Source: Parapristionchus giblindavisi (taxonomy: Eukaryota; Nematoda; Chromadorea; Rhabditida; Diplogasteridae). From it: a DNA stretch of 64,000 bases. Below the pieces are notes generated by a model that had not been told where the DNA came from, made no database searches, and saw only the letters and a program-made list of their open reading frames with translations. The stretch covers positions 62,001 through 126,000 of the forward strand of contig CALSFV010000236.1 in the NCBI GenBank assembly GCA_943737045.1, read 5' to 3'. Of this stretch, positions 46,970 to 58,533 are shown piece by piece (within the stretch, counting starts at the first letter, position 1; the number at the start of each line of letters is the position of its first letter). Both the position numbers and the translations under genes were made by a program.

Positions 46970-49179
46970 GAGACCGGCTCGGTAAGACTCGAGCATTTTG
47001 ACCCCCTGCCGGACATTCGCGAGGACTTTCGATCTGGCCCTCAATACTTTCATCGTAGACACATACCGGGGGGAGACCGATGAAAGTTATAGGGAAAATG
47101 ACCTTAGGCTCAAACCCGGCTCAAATATGTCACATTAAGTAAAAAATTGAAAAATTCATATCTTTTCAATCGTGATAGCTAGGACTTTTGTTTATTTTAT
47201 TAGTGAATAACATGTCATGCACTCTTACGAACACTGCTGAACATTAATATCATATCGTTCTGAATATGTTTTTTCGTGTCTGATTTTCAGATTTTTCTTC
47301 TTCTATCCTCGTTGAACGGCTAGCCCCAGTAATGGAATAGTGTATATAGTAGCCCTGACGGTTGTGTACATGGTGGTCACATTCCCTTGGCCAGCCAACA
47401 TTTCGCAGGCATCGAAAATTGCAACTGAATGTGAGAAATGTGTAAACTGCACAAATCGAAAATTAAATTTCTTGAAATTCGCAAGAGTAAGAGGTAGCTT
47501 TATTATGTCATTTTACTCGTACTGATGCGAGAATATAGGAAAAATATACTAATAGACTCGGGCTACATTTTTTTTTAAAATGAGAAAAATAATTATTTTA
47601 TTTTTATTTTCTCAACTTCCACATTCAGTCGGCCGTCAAGGCAAGTTGATTCATAGGGCGGATGGTGGCTGATGCATGTGCGTTTGCAGAAACGACTGCC
47701 ACGTGAAGAGTCGTCGTTTCGCAGATCTCGAATTTATTTTTTTAATTATCAAACTTGAATATTTATATGTTTCTGTCATATAAATCGGTTGGAAGGTAGC
47801 GTACTGCATCCAACGCTGTACCATTTTTATCAGTATTAGTGTACGCTATAGCACTACTGTAATCGTCAGGAATCGCGAATTGATTTTTTTTCAGTCGACC
47901 GATTATTCTCAATCACGACCCGGGGTTCATGGTTGAGAATGACTAAGTCGAAAAATTCATGACGATCCCAGACCAAAGACTATGTGGCATTATTTCAACA
48001 GTGCGCCAACTTTTATTTTTCTGGATACCGCAACCTGCACTACCGTAATCTAGCTACCGTATCCTATAATAATGTGGTGAAATTCTCGGAAAATTCAGGT
48101 GCTTGCATTACTATTACGGTAATTCGAGTTATGGTATCCATACAAATAAAAGTTGGACCACTGTTGATATAATGCCACATAGTATTTGGTCTGGGATCGT
48201 CATGAATTTTTCGACCTCAGTCATTCTCAACCATGAACCCCGGGTCATGGTTGAAAATCATGGGTCGACTGAAAAAAATCAGTTCGCGTTCTCTGACGAT
48301 TACGGTCCAATAGCGTACACTCCTACTGATAACAATGGTACAACTTAGGTTGCCATAGGTCACCTTCCAATCGATTTATGTGAAAGAAACATGTAAATAT
48401 TCAAGTTTGATGATTTAAAAAATAAATTCTAGATCTGCGAAACGACGATGATTCACGTGGCAGTTGTTTTCGCAAACGGACATGCATCAGCCACCATCCG
48501 TCCTATGAATCAACTTGACTAGACGGTCGACTCAATGTGCGGGTTGAAAGGATAAAAATAAAATAATTATTTTTCTCAATTTTTTTAAAATGTAGTCCGA
48601 GTCTATTAGTATATTTTTCCTATGTTCTCGCATCACTACGAGTAAAATGACATAATAAAGCTACCTCTTACTCTTGCGAATTTCAAGAAATTTAATTTTC
48701 GATTTTGCAATTTACACATTTCTCACATTCAGTTGCAATTTTCGATGCCTGCGAAATGTTGGCTGGCCAAGGGAATGTGACCACCATGTACACAATCGTC
48801 AGGGCTACAATATACACTATTCCATTACTGGGGCTAGCCGTTCAACGAGGATAGAAGAAGAAAAATCTGAAAATCAGACACGAAAAAACATATTCAGAAC
48901 GATTTGATATTAATGTTCAGCAGTGTTTGCAAGAGTGCATGACATGTTATTCACTAATAAAAATAAATAAAAGTCCTAGCTAACATGATTGAAAAGATAT
49001 GAATTTTTCAATTTTTTACTTAATGTGACATATTTGAGCCGGGTTTGAGCCGCAGGGCATTTTCACTAAAACTTTCATCGATCTCCCCCCGGGAAGTGTC
49101 TATGATGAAAGTATTGACTCCCAGATCGAAATTCCTCGCGAATGTCCGGACCATTCTCGAGTCTTACCGAGCCGGTCTC
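46970..49179. mobile_element. 2.2-kb full-length inverted repeat flanked by TTAA
   Basis: Left end GAGACCGGCTCGGTAAGACT and right end its inverse; TTAA lies directly outside both (46966-46969, 49180-49183). The arms are complementary over most of about 1.05 kb each, meeting near 48075. Paired landmarks include TGATGCATGTGCGTTTGC / GCAAACGGACATGCATCA and TCATGACGATCCCAGACC with its inverse. No long conserved frame. A TTAA target is typical of piggyBac-type transposases. Confidence 0.75.
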
Positions 49180-49254
49180 TTAAGGTAAAAAATCGTATTT
49201 TGAAACAAATTAGCTTGACTCTGCATCTGTGGCATGAACTTTTTTTTCTGAACA

Positions 49255-49332
49255 GTGAACTGTTTGTTTCTCTGATCAGCCTAACACATCACTCGTCAAC
49301 AAAGCCAGACTTCCTCTTTGTTGTTATATAAA
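49255..49332 (+). promoter_or_regulatory. core promoter of the 49.4-kb TIL gene
   Basis: CTGATCAG (49277-49284), ACATCACTCGTC, then TTGTTATATAAAGTGAAG with the TATA box at 49323-49332, 66 bp before the ATG. Same order as at 37.2 kb. Confidence 0.55.
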
Positions 49333-49397
49333 GTGAAGCCAAGTTCGGGGAAACATTCACCCTCACAGAAGAACTATACAATCCGTTTACTTGAGTA

Positions 49398-52357
49398 ATG
49401 GTGTCGAAAATTTTGGTAAGCTTTATTCACTTTATTCTAGTTTGTTTTGTGGTTTCGCAAAACAAAAATAATATTGATTGATAATTCCAGACCATGACTG
49501 TAGCTGTAATTGCAGTAGCTTCGGCACAGAGAAGTGTGTTTTTTTAGAAAAAATATATTGTTGCTTTGATGTGATTCTTATAGATCGTGTATAATAGAAA
49601 ATTAACGTTGTTCCAGGTTTGACCTGCGCTCATATCTTCTGTAGGGAATTTTCATGTGCGGTAAGCTTTCGTAAATCTTATTTTATCTGCTTCTGTCGAG
49701 CATCATTTTCGATGCACGTGATTTATCTTTGAGCATCTCTCTATTCTATTCTGCAATTTGCAGATGGTGGATGGCAAGCCGAGGTGTCAGCCTCCCCCCG
49801 GAGTAACATGTGGGGCCAATGAGTACTTCACAACATGTTCATCAAAGTGCGAGCTAAAATGCGGGGATAGTGGATGTGTAAGTTATATCGGTGCATTGTT
49901 ATCTTCTAAAATATCATATCAAAAATCGGTTATGGGCGGTAAAGAAATTAATTCAATATAAAAGGAGTGTAGACCGAGAAGATAGAAATGATGTTTGAAA
50001 TTATGAGAGTGCGGGGAAACGTAAGACCAGTTGCAAATAAATGCCTACACAGTATCGATTTACCGTGATTTACAGGAGGATTTCAGTAGGATGTGCGGCG
50101 ATGCAAAGTGTGAATGCGATTGGGTGAGTTGTTTTAAGTGAACATACTTATTAATTCAGAATTTATACTAGAATTTTGTTTCCAGGGCTTCTTCCGTAAC
50201 TCATCCGGACAGCTTCTCATATCATGATGGTACTTAGAACAGTTCGTTAGCGCATCTCGAAGAAGAGTTTCAAATATTGTTGCAAAAAAATTGCAGCCCC
50301 GCTAGAGCTTGAAATCGGAGTCAGAGACATTCCGATTTGTTTACCTTTGTAAACCTAGTGGAGGCCTCCACTCTCACCATGTTTCAGAAGAACAGCATTT
50401 TTCACTATCGAACGACACATGTTTAAAAAGTGTACTTTGATTGTGTCATCATTACTCAACAGCGAACAAATCTAACCAACACATAATGGTTATATTCTTT
50501 GATGAGCTGCTTACGTTGATTCAAAAGATCAGCTTGATTGCTTTCCTGAATCAAAATTCGTTAAAAAAATGAAAATTCGTCCCTATTATTATTATTATTA
50601 TTATTATTAAATATTATAAATTATGTGATCGCGGGGGTTAGTCACAGAAAAATTCATATACTTTTGACATATTTTAGGTAGTGTGCCCTCAGATGTGCGG
50701 ATCTCCAAAGTGTGAATGTAGTTCAGTAAGTTGTATTTCACAAATCATCAAAGTGGCTTTCTCTGGAATTTTAAAACTTAAAGTGCAGTTTTCGTTTTGA
50801 TAAAGGTGGATTTTGTGAGTCTCTTTCAAGTTAGTTCAAGTCTTTCAAGTTAGCTAGTAGATGTTGTTTAATTTTAAAGGGTTTCATCCGCAACTAATCC
50901 GGACAGTGTGTAACTCAATCAGATTGTGGCGACACACCTCCCGCCGGAGTGACTTGAGGAGCCAATGAGCACTACAAATATTGTTCAACAATGTGCGAGC
51001 TAAAATGCGGGGAAAGAGATGTAAGTTGTTTCGGTACTTTGTGTTCTTCCACAAAAATTACATCAAACCGCATAACTGTTATGCACAGTAAACAAATTAA
51101 TTCAATAGAAAATGAGGTAGTCCGAGAACATAGAAATGCTGTTTGAAATTATGAAAGTACGGGCAACATGAGAGCATTCGCGAATACATGCCTATTCAGT
51201 ATTGATTGATCGCTATTTTCATGATGGCTGCATTAAGTTCTCCGGCTTTCCAAAGTGTCAATGCAATAAAGTAAGTTGCACTTTAATGCTCAACCAATTG
51301 TAATACTAGTAAGTAATACTAAGTAACTTATTGAATCATAATTAGAATTTATTCTTGATTTTTCCAGGGAACCTTCCGTAACTCATCCGGGCAGTGCGTA
51401 ACTAAATCAGAGTGTGGCGAAATACCTCCCGCCGGAGAGACGTGTGGAGCCAATGAACAATACTCAACTTGTGCATCAGCATGCGAGCCAAAATGCGGCC
51501 AAAAAGTAATTGTAAGTTGTTTTGGTACTTTTCTTCTTCTAAAATATCACATCAAACTGTAGAATAATTATGGAAATTAAAGAAATTAACTCAATAGACA
51601 AGGAGGAGGGTAGGCCGAGAAATAGAAATGTTGTTTGATATTATGAGAGTGAAGGGTGACGTGAGAGTACTCGCAAATAAATGCCTATACCGTACTGATT
51701 GATCGCTATTTTCAGCCAATCTGCAATAGGAACTGCGCCGGAGAAAAGTGTGAATGTGTCGATGTAAGTTGTATTTTATGGCTCAACAAAGCGCCTTAGT
51801 AAGTAATACTATGTAACTTATTAAATCACACTTAGAATTTACTCTATTTAACAGGGATTCTTGCGTAACTCATCCGGACAGTGTGTAGCTGAGTCAGAGT
51901 GTGGCGAAATACCTCCCGCAGTAGTGACATGTGGAGCCAATGAGAAATACTCAACTTGTGCATCATCATGTGAGCCAAAGTGCGGCGAACCAGTAAATGT
52001 AAGTTGTTTTGGTAATTTGCTTTCTTCTAAAATGCATCGAACTGCAGAACTGTTATTGAAAGTAAAGAAACTAAGTCAATAGAAAATGAGGGTAGGCCGA
52101 GAACATAGAAATGTTGTGCCAATATGCCTATACAGTATTGATTGATCGCTATTTGCAGTTGTTCTGCGTTAGGATGTGCCTCGGGGCAGGCTGTGAATGC
52201 GACGATGTAAGTTGTATTTTACAACTCAACATAGTAATTTATTAAATCAGACAAATTATTTTCAGGGATTCTTCCGCAACTTATCCGGTCAGTGTGTACC
52301 TAAATCAGAGTGCGACGACATAGAGATAATATTCGAATAATTTACTTCCAGTTATAA
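49398..52357 (+). pseudogene. multi-TIL gene, decaying
   Basis: Exons recognised: 49398-49415, 49491-49533, 49617-49660, 49764-49877, 50076-50123, 50185-50211 (cut), 50678-50725, 50880-51020, 51223-51270, 51368-51511, 51716-51763, 51855-51998, 52159-52206 and 52268-52357. It once coded about five TIL domains. Damage: loop exon 5 lacks its cysteine (EDFSRMC); exon 6 is cut after GFFRNSSGQ by an insertion (50212 to about 50580); exon 8 has TAA (50895-50897) and TGA (50955-50957); the exon at 51223 lost its acceptor (TTTCAT) and one cysteine. Exons from 51368 on look intact, with loops C-N-R-N-C and C-V-R-M-C. All exons are phase 0, so skipping the bad ones could still give a product. Confidence 0.75.
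50212..50580. mobile_element. insertion cutting a TIL exon
   Basis: From 50212 the exon sequence stops and an insert begins (CTTCTCATATCATGATGG). 50340-50570 is the inverse of 43265-43460 from the Tc1-like element: AGATCAGCTTGATTGCTTTC pairs with GAAAGCAATCAAGCTGATCT. The far end runs into an (ATT)n tract at 50584-50610. A partial or solo Tc1-type copy is likely. Confidence 0.55.
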
Positions 52358-52702
52358 TTCTACAGTTATTTACCGTATAAAAATCACTTGAATCATTTGT
52401 ACGAGAGTTGCCACAATAACTACTTCTTTTTTGCATCGTTTAAAGGGGTTGGGGCATCTGGGATAGACAAGTATTAGTAACGAGAGAAAAATATTTCAAA
52501 AATGTGTCGTGGATGATTAAGATGGATTTGCGTAGAGGCTGTGGGAGGACATTAAGTTTGGTTTGGAATGGGCGCTTACAGGGCACAATGGTCACATTTT
52601 AAGCATTCGAGACCAGCGAGTGAAAAGTAAAAATCAAATCGACTGATTGGGGAAAAAAACGATCAGGGAAGGGATTATGCCATAGAGAAAGTTACCGAGA
52701 TA
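52358..52702. other. spacer with a MITE end fragment
   Basis: 52365-52430 is a terminal fragment of the CCGTATAAAA family (ATTTGTACGAGAGTTGCC). The rest is unassigned; no gene seen. Confidence 0.45.
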
Positions 52703-53966
52703 TTAGGAGAATTCATAAGTAACGCTCGTTTTTCGCTTTCCAATAAAATTGTCACAAAAATTTAACAAAGCATGGAGAATTCTAGAAATATTTCCATTCG
52801 CATCGGTCACCTTCTACCTTCTACCCGGCAGTTTGAGGATCCCTTCGTGATAAAAGGATTGGTGCAAATTCCGGAAATAGGTGGCGAGTACGGTATGGAT
52901 AGTGTTTCGGTCTTTGAAGCTTTGCCCTGTGAGGAAGTGATGGAGCGCCTCGAAGAGGTAGCAACCATAGTCGGCAAGGTCGAGTAAGTACAGAGGGTGG
53001 GGAAGTACAGTTCGGTCATACCCCGTTAGCTCAGTCTGGGTTGTTCTTTTGGTATCAGGTCGACCGTTGTCATGTTGAACTTAGATCAGACTGTCCTTCC
53101 CGCATGATTGTTCGAGGTGGAGTCGTAGCTTCCGCAACTGGAGAGTGTAGACATGTGTCGTGATGGTCGTACCCTCGGGAAGGAGTTCCCAGTACTCGAC
53201 TCCCCGTACCGAATACCAGATGCACAACATAACTTTTTGATGGTGAAAATCGGGTTTGGGGACATCTGCTCGCTTTTCGCGCTCACCGAACCACGGTCTC
53301 ATTGGCTCTTTGTAATCGTAAGCACGGCGGTTCATTGGAGGGAAATTCCTACATTTAACTTTGGCTTGAAGCCTCCCGCACTACGAAAAATCGGCAAAGT
53401 TGTTTTGCACCGGTTGGGATTCGAACCCGCGAGGTTCGGATCGCCAGACAAAAGTTCTAACCACTAAGCCATCTCGGCATGCTACATAGCTCGTAGAACT
53501 CGATGATGAACGCATTAGGGGGGAGGGACCGCAGTGCGTCGTTGAGCGCGTCGCGTCGCTCCCTCCCCCTACGCTAACTATTACCGTATATAATAATGAT
53601 CTTTCGTGGTAAGACATTTGTTGAACAATTTATCCTGATTTTTAAAAACTGCGAGTCGCTCTTAACTACTGTCCTTGAACCGCCGTGGTAAGGCACCCAC
53701 TTTACACGATGTTGGAAGTCAGGGCGTTTCAAGCCCGAGCGAGAGAGGAATAAAATAACGTTGCGAATGTGAATTCCGTCGGGGGAGAAATTGTGCGGTT
53801 TTCTCGCCTGGAGGACACGCGGGAAGTGAATCGAAAGCAACCGTAGGATATCCAAGGAACAGTCTATCTAGTGTATACAGCATGGATGCTGGCAATAACA
53901 ACAGAGCAAGAACGAGGCGACTGAAGTTGAGACAAAAAAACGAGCGTTACTTATGAATTCACCTAA
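52703..53966. mobile_element. mariner-type element, non-autonomous
   Basis: Inverted ends TTAGGAGAATTCATAAGTAA and TTAGGTGAATTCATAAGTAA (both followed by CGCTCGTTTTT), flanked by TA; 1.26 kb, normal mariner length. No transposase reading is evident. A plus-strand frame at 52772-52987 codes an unrecognised 71-residue protein. A tRNA-like block lies at 53407-53481. Confidence 0.65.
53407..53481 (-). tRNA. tRNA-like sequence, probably pseudo
   Basis: Minus strand: A box TGGCTTAGTGG and perfect B box GGTTCGAATCC, with a GGG/CCC T-stem and tRNA-like spacing. The acceptor stem pairs over only about four bases and I could not fold a convincing anticodon stem, so it is probably a tRNA pseudogene or SINE head inside the mariner-type element. 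Confidence 0.4.
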
Positions 53967-53988
53967 TATATATCCTCACACAGTGGGC

Positions 53989-54473
53989 CAGGATTGGGCG
54001 GTAAAGGGTGACCGGTAAAAAATTCGGTAACGGTAATTTACCGGTCTGAAATACCGGTAAAAATCGGTAAAACGGTAAAAACGGTAAAACTCTTAAAATC
54101 CTTGTAAAATCGCGAAAAAATGCAAAAAGTGTTGCCTCTACGTTTATTCATGCCACCAGATCTGCGACATTGTGCCTGAATCTATAAGGGAATGGCAAAA
54201 GGCTAATTTGCTCTAGTTATAACAAAAAAATAATTTCATTTCTTTTACTGTGAAAATTAAATTCGAAAAGAGTTATTTATGGTTAGAATAAATCTTCTGT
54301 AGTCTGTTGAGTCATAAAATTACATTCGGATATGGTCAATTTCTCGAAATTTCAAACAAAATATTACCAAGAGATACCCAGAATATCTAGTGTAAATTTC
54401 GGCAATTACCGTTGAGAAATCGTAAAAAAACCGGTAAAAAATTGATAACGGAAAAATATTCCGCCCAACCCTG
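53989..54473. mobile_element. hAT-type MITE, 485 bp
   Basis: Ends CAGGATTGGGCGG and CCGCCCAACCCTG (inverted), flanked by a perfect 8-bp duplication CAGTGGGC (53981-53988 and 54474-54481). Subterminal regions are dense in ACCGGTAAA repeats, a common hAT arrangement. No coding frame. Confidence 0.85.
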
Positions 54474-54821
54474 CAGTGGGCTCAAAATCTCTGGATGGCC
54501 GGGTTTGCTCCCGAAGGGGTGGACTACTACGGCTACGGTATACTCTCGCCGACTACAAACCCTGAAGTCTCCACAGAGATTAAATTTGCCCGAGTAACGT
54601 TAGTTGGCGAGCGATTTGCCCGTATTCTGGCAAATGTTAGCCTGTATATGGGCATATCGCTGGTTTTTGGGCTACCATTTGCCCGAATGTGGGCAAATCG
54701 TGTACACAAATGGTGTAAGATGGCAAATCTATTGCCCATATTTGGTCAAGTTTGCTCTCTGTGTAAGGTCACCTTCGTTCTTTTTTTTCGTTTGACGACA
54801 AACAGAGATCCTGTTGGACTT

Positions 54822-55030
54822 TGGCTGGCACGCCCCCCCCCCCCCAAACGCAATACTCGCCCGACTTGGCTCCTAGCGATTACTGCTTGATTTCCAATAT
54901 GCAGCGCGCTCTCTTAGGAGTACACTTCAACAACCTGCGGGAATTCGAAATTTGGCTGACCAACTACTTTGCCTCCAAGCAGCCAAGCTACCCGAACTTT
55001 GGAGGAAGTGTGTCGTTGCAGACAACGCTT
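54822..55030 (+). pseudogene. mariner transposase C-terminal relic
   Basis: The frame reads QTQYSPDLAPSDYCL, GVHFNNLREFEIWL, NYFASKQPSY, matching the C-terminal catalytic block YSPDLAPxD and the following FxS/N..E...WL of mariner transposases. The last catalytic Asp (D of APSD) is kept, but the rest of the enzyme is missing and a C run (54831-54845) replaces the preceding part. Confidence 0.75.
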
Positions 55031-55238
55031 AGTTTGATTGATTTACTTTTGCCGAGATAAAGTTTAAAGTTTAAAGTTTAAAGTTTAAAGTTAAAAGTTA
55101 AGTTTAAAGGGCCAAATATACAATATGAAGTGACTACTCGATGATATAAGCGCTGAGACCCCTTTGCCCTATCTATCATCTTTAACATTCTGTCTTGTGT
55201 ACATTGAATGATTCCACACATTTTCGACTATATCGTTC

Positions 55239-55623
55239 TGTTAGGGTGGGATACCCAGCCCTAGAGCCTCCCTATTGATCTTTGATCTTTAGGCGTATTT
55301 TGTATATTTATGTCTCATTCTTGTAATTATATTATATTTGCATTTCATTGTCTAGGATTAGGATTATCATATTTAATTTGCATTGTGATTAGTCTTTAGT
55401 TCATTTCCATAATTGTATATTGATGTCGTGTCTTTCGTTGTATTATCTTTAGTCTGGGACTCATGTCTTTGTAGAGTTAGGTTGTTTGATTATTGTGCTT
55501 GTGTATTTTATTGTATTTTTTGTGTGAGAGTGCATCTGAATAAACTTATCTTTTGTTCTTTAGTCTTTGGTCTTTTGTTTCACCTCAAGCGGAGAACTCC
55601 GGCGATAGTATCTTTAACGTACA
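55239..55623 (+). repeat. 5' long terminal repeat
   Basis: Starts TG and ends CA; contains GAATAAACTT, a possible polyadenylation signal region, near 55543. The 79-codon open frame partly within it is not considered a gene. Confidence 0.9.
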
Positions 55624-56264
55624 TGGGGGCCGAACCGACCCTTGAGTACTGATTCATAAGCGCCAAATTCTTTTGTCAAAGAGAAAGTGGTTATCAGAGT
55701 GCCGTGGCGGATACGGTATTGTGGTGTATTGAGACCGTGGCGGATACGGTAGTGTGCAACGTTGATCATCGTTTCCTGCTAGTCTAACCAACTGAGCCGC
55801 TAAAGGACGATTGATCTGGTTCCCGTTTGGTTAACGTGGTTGTCGGTCAGTAACGTTGCTTATCATCGTTCCTGCTTCTAGTCTAACCAGCTAAGAAGAT
55901 ACAGGACGATTGATTGTGTGTACCCGTTTGGTGAACGTGGTTTGTGACCGTGGTATCGTTACCTGATACTAGCCTAACCAGCTAAGTGGATACAGGACGA
56001 TTGATTGTGTGTACCCGTTTGGTGAACGAGGTTTGAGGTATTGAGACGTGGAGATCTCGAGACGTGGAGATCCTTGAGGTGTGAAGGTCTCGTGGTATTG
56101 TGGTGTTCAGACCTTAAGGTGCTAAGGTGTAGAGGTGTTAAGACCTTAACGTGTTGAGGTGTGGAGCTGTCGGGGTGTGTGATTGTTAACCAAGTGTGGT
56201 GCGAAAGGGTGACGTTTCTCAAGTTATATCACATTGATTGACTCATTGGTGAATTCGTTGTTGA

Positions 56265-57968
56265 TTGATCACTCGCGTTTATTCGTGTTCGTATTGCCGT
56301 GATATGCATTCGATGTTTAGTGATATGATTATTTCTCAGGTGTCTGGCGAGATGAGCAACACGCAACGATCTGAGGACCTGAGGAATGTAGAAAAGGTTG
56401 TGGCCATGGATAGGAATAATGAGGTGATTATGACAGATTCTTTTGCTTACATAAAGGAAATCGATATGTTGATTAATGTATGGAATAAAACTAAGCAGAG
56501 ATCTGTGGATACCGTAATAAAACGAGTCAGTCAGTACAAGAAGAGACCGAGTACTGTACAATTAGATAACTTGAGATCATTGTTAGAAGTGAATGAGGAT
56601 GAGAATGAAAGGATGATGAATACGATTAAGACTAAGATTCGTGAAAGAGAAGGTAACCAAAGCAAGGTTCATAATATGCATCAGGAGAAGTGTAAGAGAT
56701 TAGAGTCTGTGATAGATGAATTGAAAACGTCTATTCTAATTAGCAAACGCATGACTGATATACGAATGAAAGAGAATATCGGTGATGATATCCAGAATAC
56801 GGTATTACAGTGTCGTTCTGGTGGTCATGAGGGTGTCGACGTAGATGCGAGGATCGCCTATTTGCCTGTTATCGATCGCAATAAAAGAGATTTTTCTGGA
56901 GGGAGTGTTAATGCAAATTATGCAAATGCTCACACACACAGAGAAATGATTGATACATCTCATAGTGATAATGTATGTAGAGGCAATATAAGTGATAATG
57001 AATCGATATCGAGTAGGAATAGTAGTATAGCTACAGTAGCAGATAAAATGATTGACTGCGTCAAAGTAATGCAGCAAACTATGAGCATGAATGCAGAGGA
57101 AGCAAGATTGTCCAGATTGAGCCCATTGGAACCATTTCATGGTAATAAGAATGAGAATTTTGAAATGTTCAGAAGAGCTTTCACATTAAGATTTGGATCA
57201 GCTAATGAACATATGAGAGTAGCCTATTTTGAATCATTTTTGAGGGATAGAGCTATGGATGTATGGTTGACTATGCCTGATAAGATAAGAAATGAGAGAC
57301 AGTATAATGAGATGGTGGAATGGTTTGAGGATAAAGTAAGTGGAGTGACCCCATTTGCAGATGTAGAGTGTAATCAGAAGTTGAACTCGCTCAAATTAAC
57401 AACTTCCAGTAAATACTTTGTGAAGCTAGAAAAGTATACTAATCAGTTATATCGTGGTGATCAAAGGACGTTGGAAAAGATGAGGAAACTCCATCTGTTG
57501 AGTGTTGTAGAAGGACGTAAGGAACATGCTGAAGTATTGTTGTTATCACAGCGAGTGAATGAATCATATGAAGCGATGAAAGAGTATATGCTTCGAATAG
57601 AATATGTTGATCGAACGGTGAAAGAATCAGAAAGAATGAAAGAAGGGAATAGAAATGGTAGTACCGATGGCTATGGAAATAATAATAGACAGGGTGTGTC
57701 GAACCCATCGACTCTATCGTATTCAGTTACCTGTCTCAAATGTGGTGGAAGAGGTCATGTGGCGAGTGTATGCACATCTAAAGTATATTATGGTAAAAGA
57801 GGAACTAATGAAGCTCAGTACAGTAGTATTGCTAATAATTATCAAAGTTACGGTAATCAAGGTGAATACGGTAAAACTGAAGAGATAATAGAACCATCGA
57901 GAGATATCAATAATTTTCCTGGAGTTTGTATGAATAGATTCATTGGACGTGTTCGTGATGTTAGTTGA
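56265..57968 (+). CDS. Gag-like protein of the LTR element
   Basis: 567 residues. The N-terminal 250 residues are charged and likely coiled-coil; a retrotransposon-Gag capsid region spans about 285-430 (LSPLEPFHGNKNENFEMF, YFESFLRDRAMDVWLTM). A CCHC knuckle follows at about 493-506 (CLKCGGRGHVASVC). It should form the particle and bind RNA. The frame is intact, in keeping with a recent insertion. The first ATG of the frame is used; the real start could be a later Met. Confidence 0.85.
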   Translation: MITRVYSCSYCRDMHSMFSDMIISQVSGEMSNTQRSEDLRNVEKVVAMDRNNEVIMTDSFAYIKEIDMLINVWNKTKQRSVDTVIKRVSQYKKRPSTVQLDNLRSLLEVNEDENERMMNTIKTKIREREGNQSKVHNMHQEKCKRLESVIDELKTSILISKRMTDIRMKENIGDDIQNTVLQCRSGGHEGVDVDARIAYLPVIDRNKRDFSGGSVNANYANAHTHREMIDTSHSDNVCRGNISDNESISSRNSSIATVADKMIDCVKVMQQTMSMNAEEARLSRLSPLEPFHGNKNENFEMFRRAFTLRFGSANEHMRVAYFESFLRDRAMDVWLTMPDKIRNERQYNEMVEWFEDKVSGVTPFADVECNQKLNSLKLTTSSKYFVKLEKYTNQLYRGDQRTLEKMRKLHLLSVVEGRKEHAEVLLLSQRVNESYEAMKEYMLRIEYVDRTVKESERMKEGNRNGSTDGYGNNNRQGVSNPSTLSYSVTCLKCGGRGHVASVCTSKVYYGKRGTNEAQYSSIANNYQSYGNQGEYGKTEEIIEPSRDINNFPGVCMNRFIGRVRDVS

Positions 57969-58533
57969 AGTGATTGGAAAGTGTGCGCTGGAAATTCAAT
58001 TGAGTGGGAAAGGTGAAAAACGTTTGATTTATTTTCATGTAATAAATTGTAAAAATCTGAATCCAGTTATTGGAATGAATGCATTCAAAGAGCTCGGAAT
58101 AAGAATTGCATTTGGAGAAAAGAATGATTATTGTGTCAATGGGGAAGTTTATAAAAAGTCGGTGAATACTATGATTGGTCGAAAGAATGTTTCTAAAAAG
58201 TCGGTGAATACTATGATTGGTCGAAAGAATGTTTCTTTTGAATCGAATAAGAGGAATAACTGTGAAGTTAATCGATACTGTGGTAGATGTGGTATTGATA
58301 GAGGAAATAATGAGGATTGGATACATGGAGGTTATGTGAATAATGCGAGAAGAACATGGAGGAGGAGTTATAATACCAACAGTATCGATAAGAATAAGGA
58401 GTTCGCCAGGGATAGCGTTTCAAGTCGTCGTCAGCAGTTCTTTCGGAGAAGATTTGGTTCGCATGAGGACATGCTAGAGGGGAAGGGGGGAGATGTTAGG
58501 GTGGGATACCCAGCCCTAGAGCCTCCCTATTGA
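57943..58533 (+). pseudogene. truncated retroviral-type aspartic protease frame
   Basis: Overlaps the end of gag by 26 nt in another frame, as expected for Gag-Pro frameshifting. It keeps the second half of an aspartic protease (VIGMNAFKELGIRI, the ILGMDF-type motif) but no catalytic DTG/DSG. A 14-codon unit (SVNTMIGRKN) is tandemly duplicated at 58157-58248. It runs into the 3' LTR, with all downstream pol domains missing. Confidence 0.65.

Noticed and set aside
47340..48907. Several 60-80-codon frames
   Set aside because: They lie in the complementary arms of the 2.2-kb inverted repeat, are not conserved between arms and show no motif.
55413..55652. Hydrophobic 79-codon frame found twice
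   Set aside because: It lies almost entirely within the LTR sequence; the second copy is the 3' LTR.
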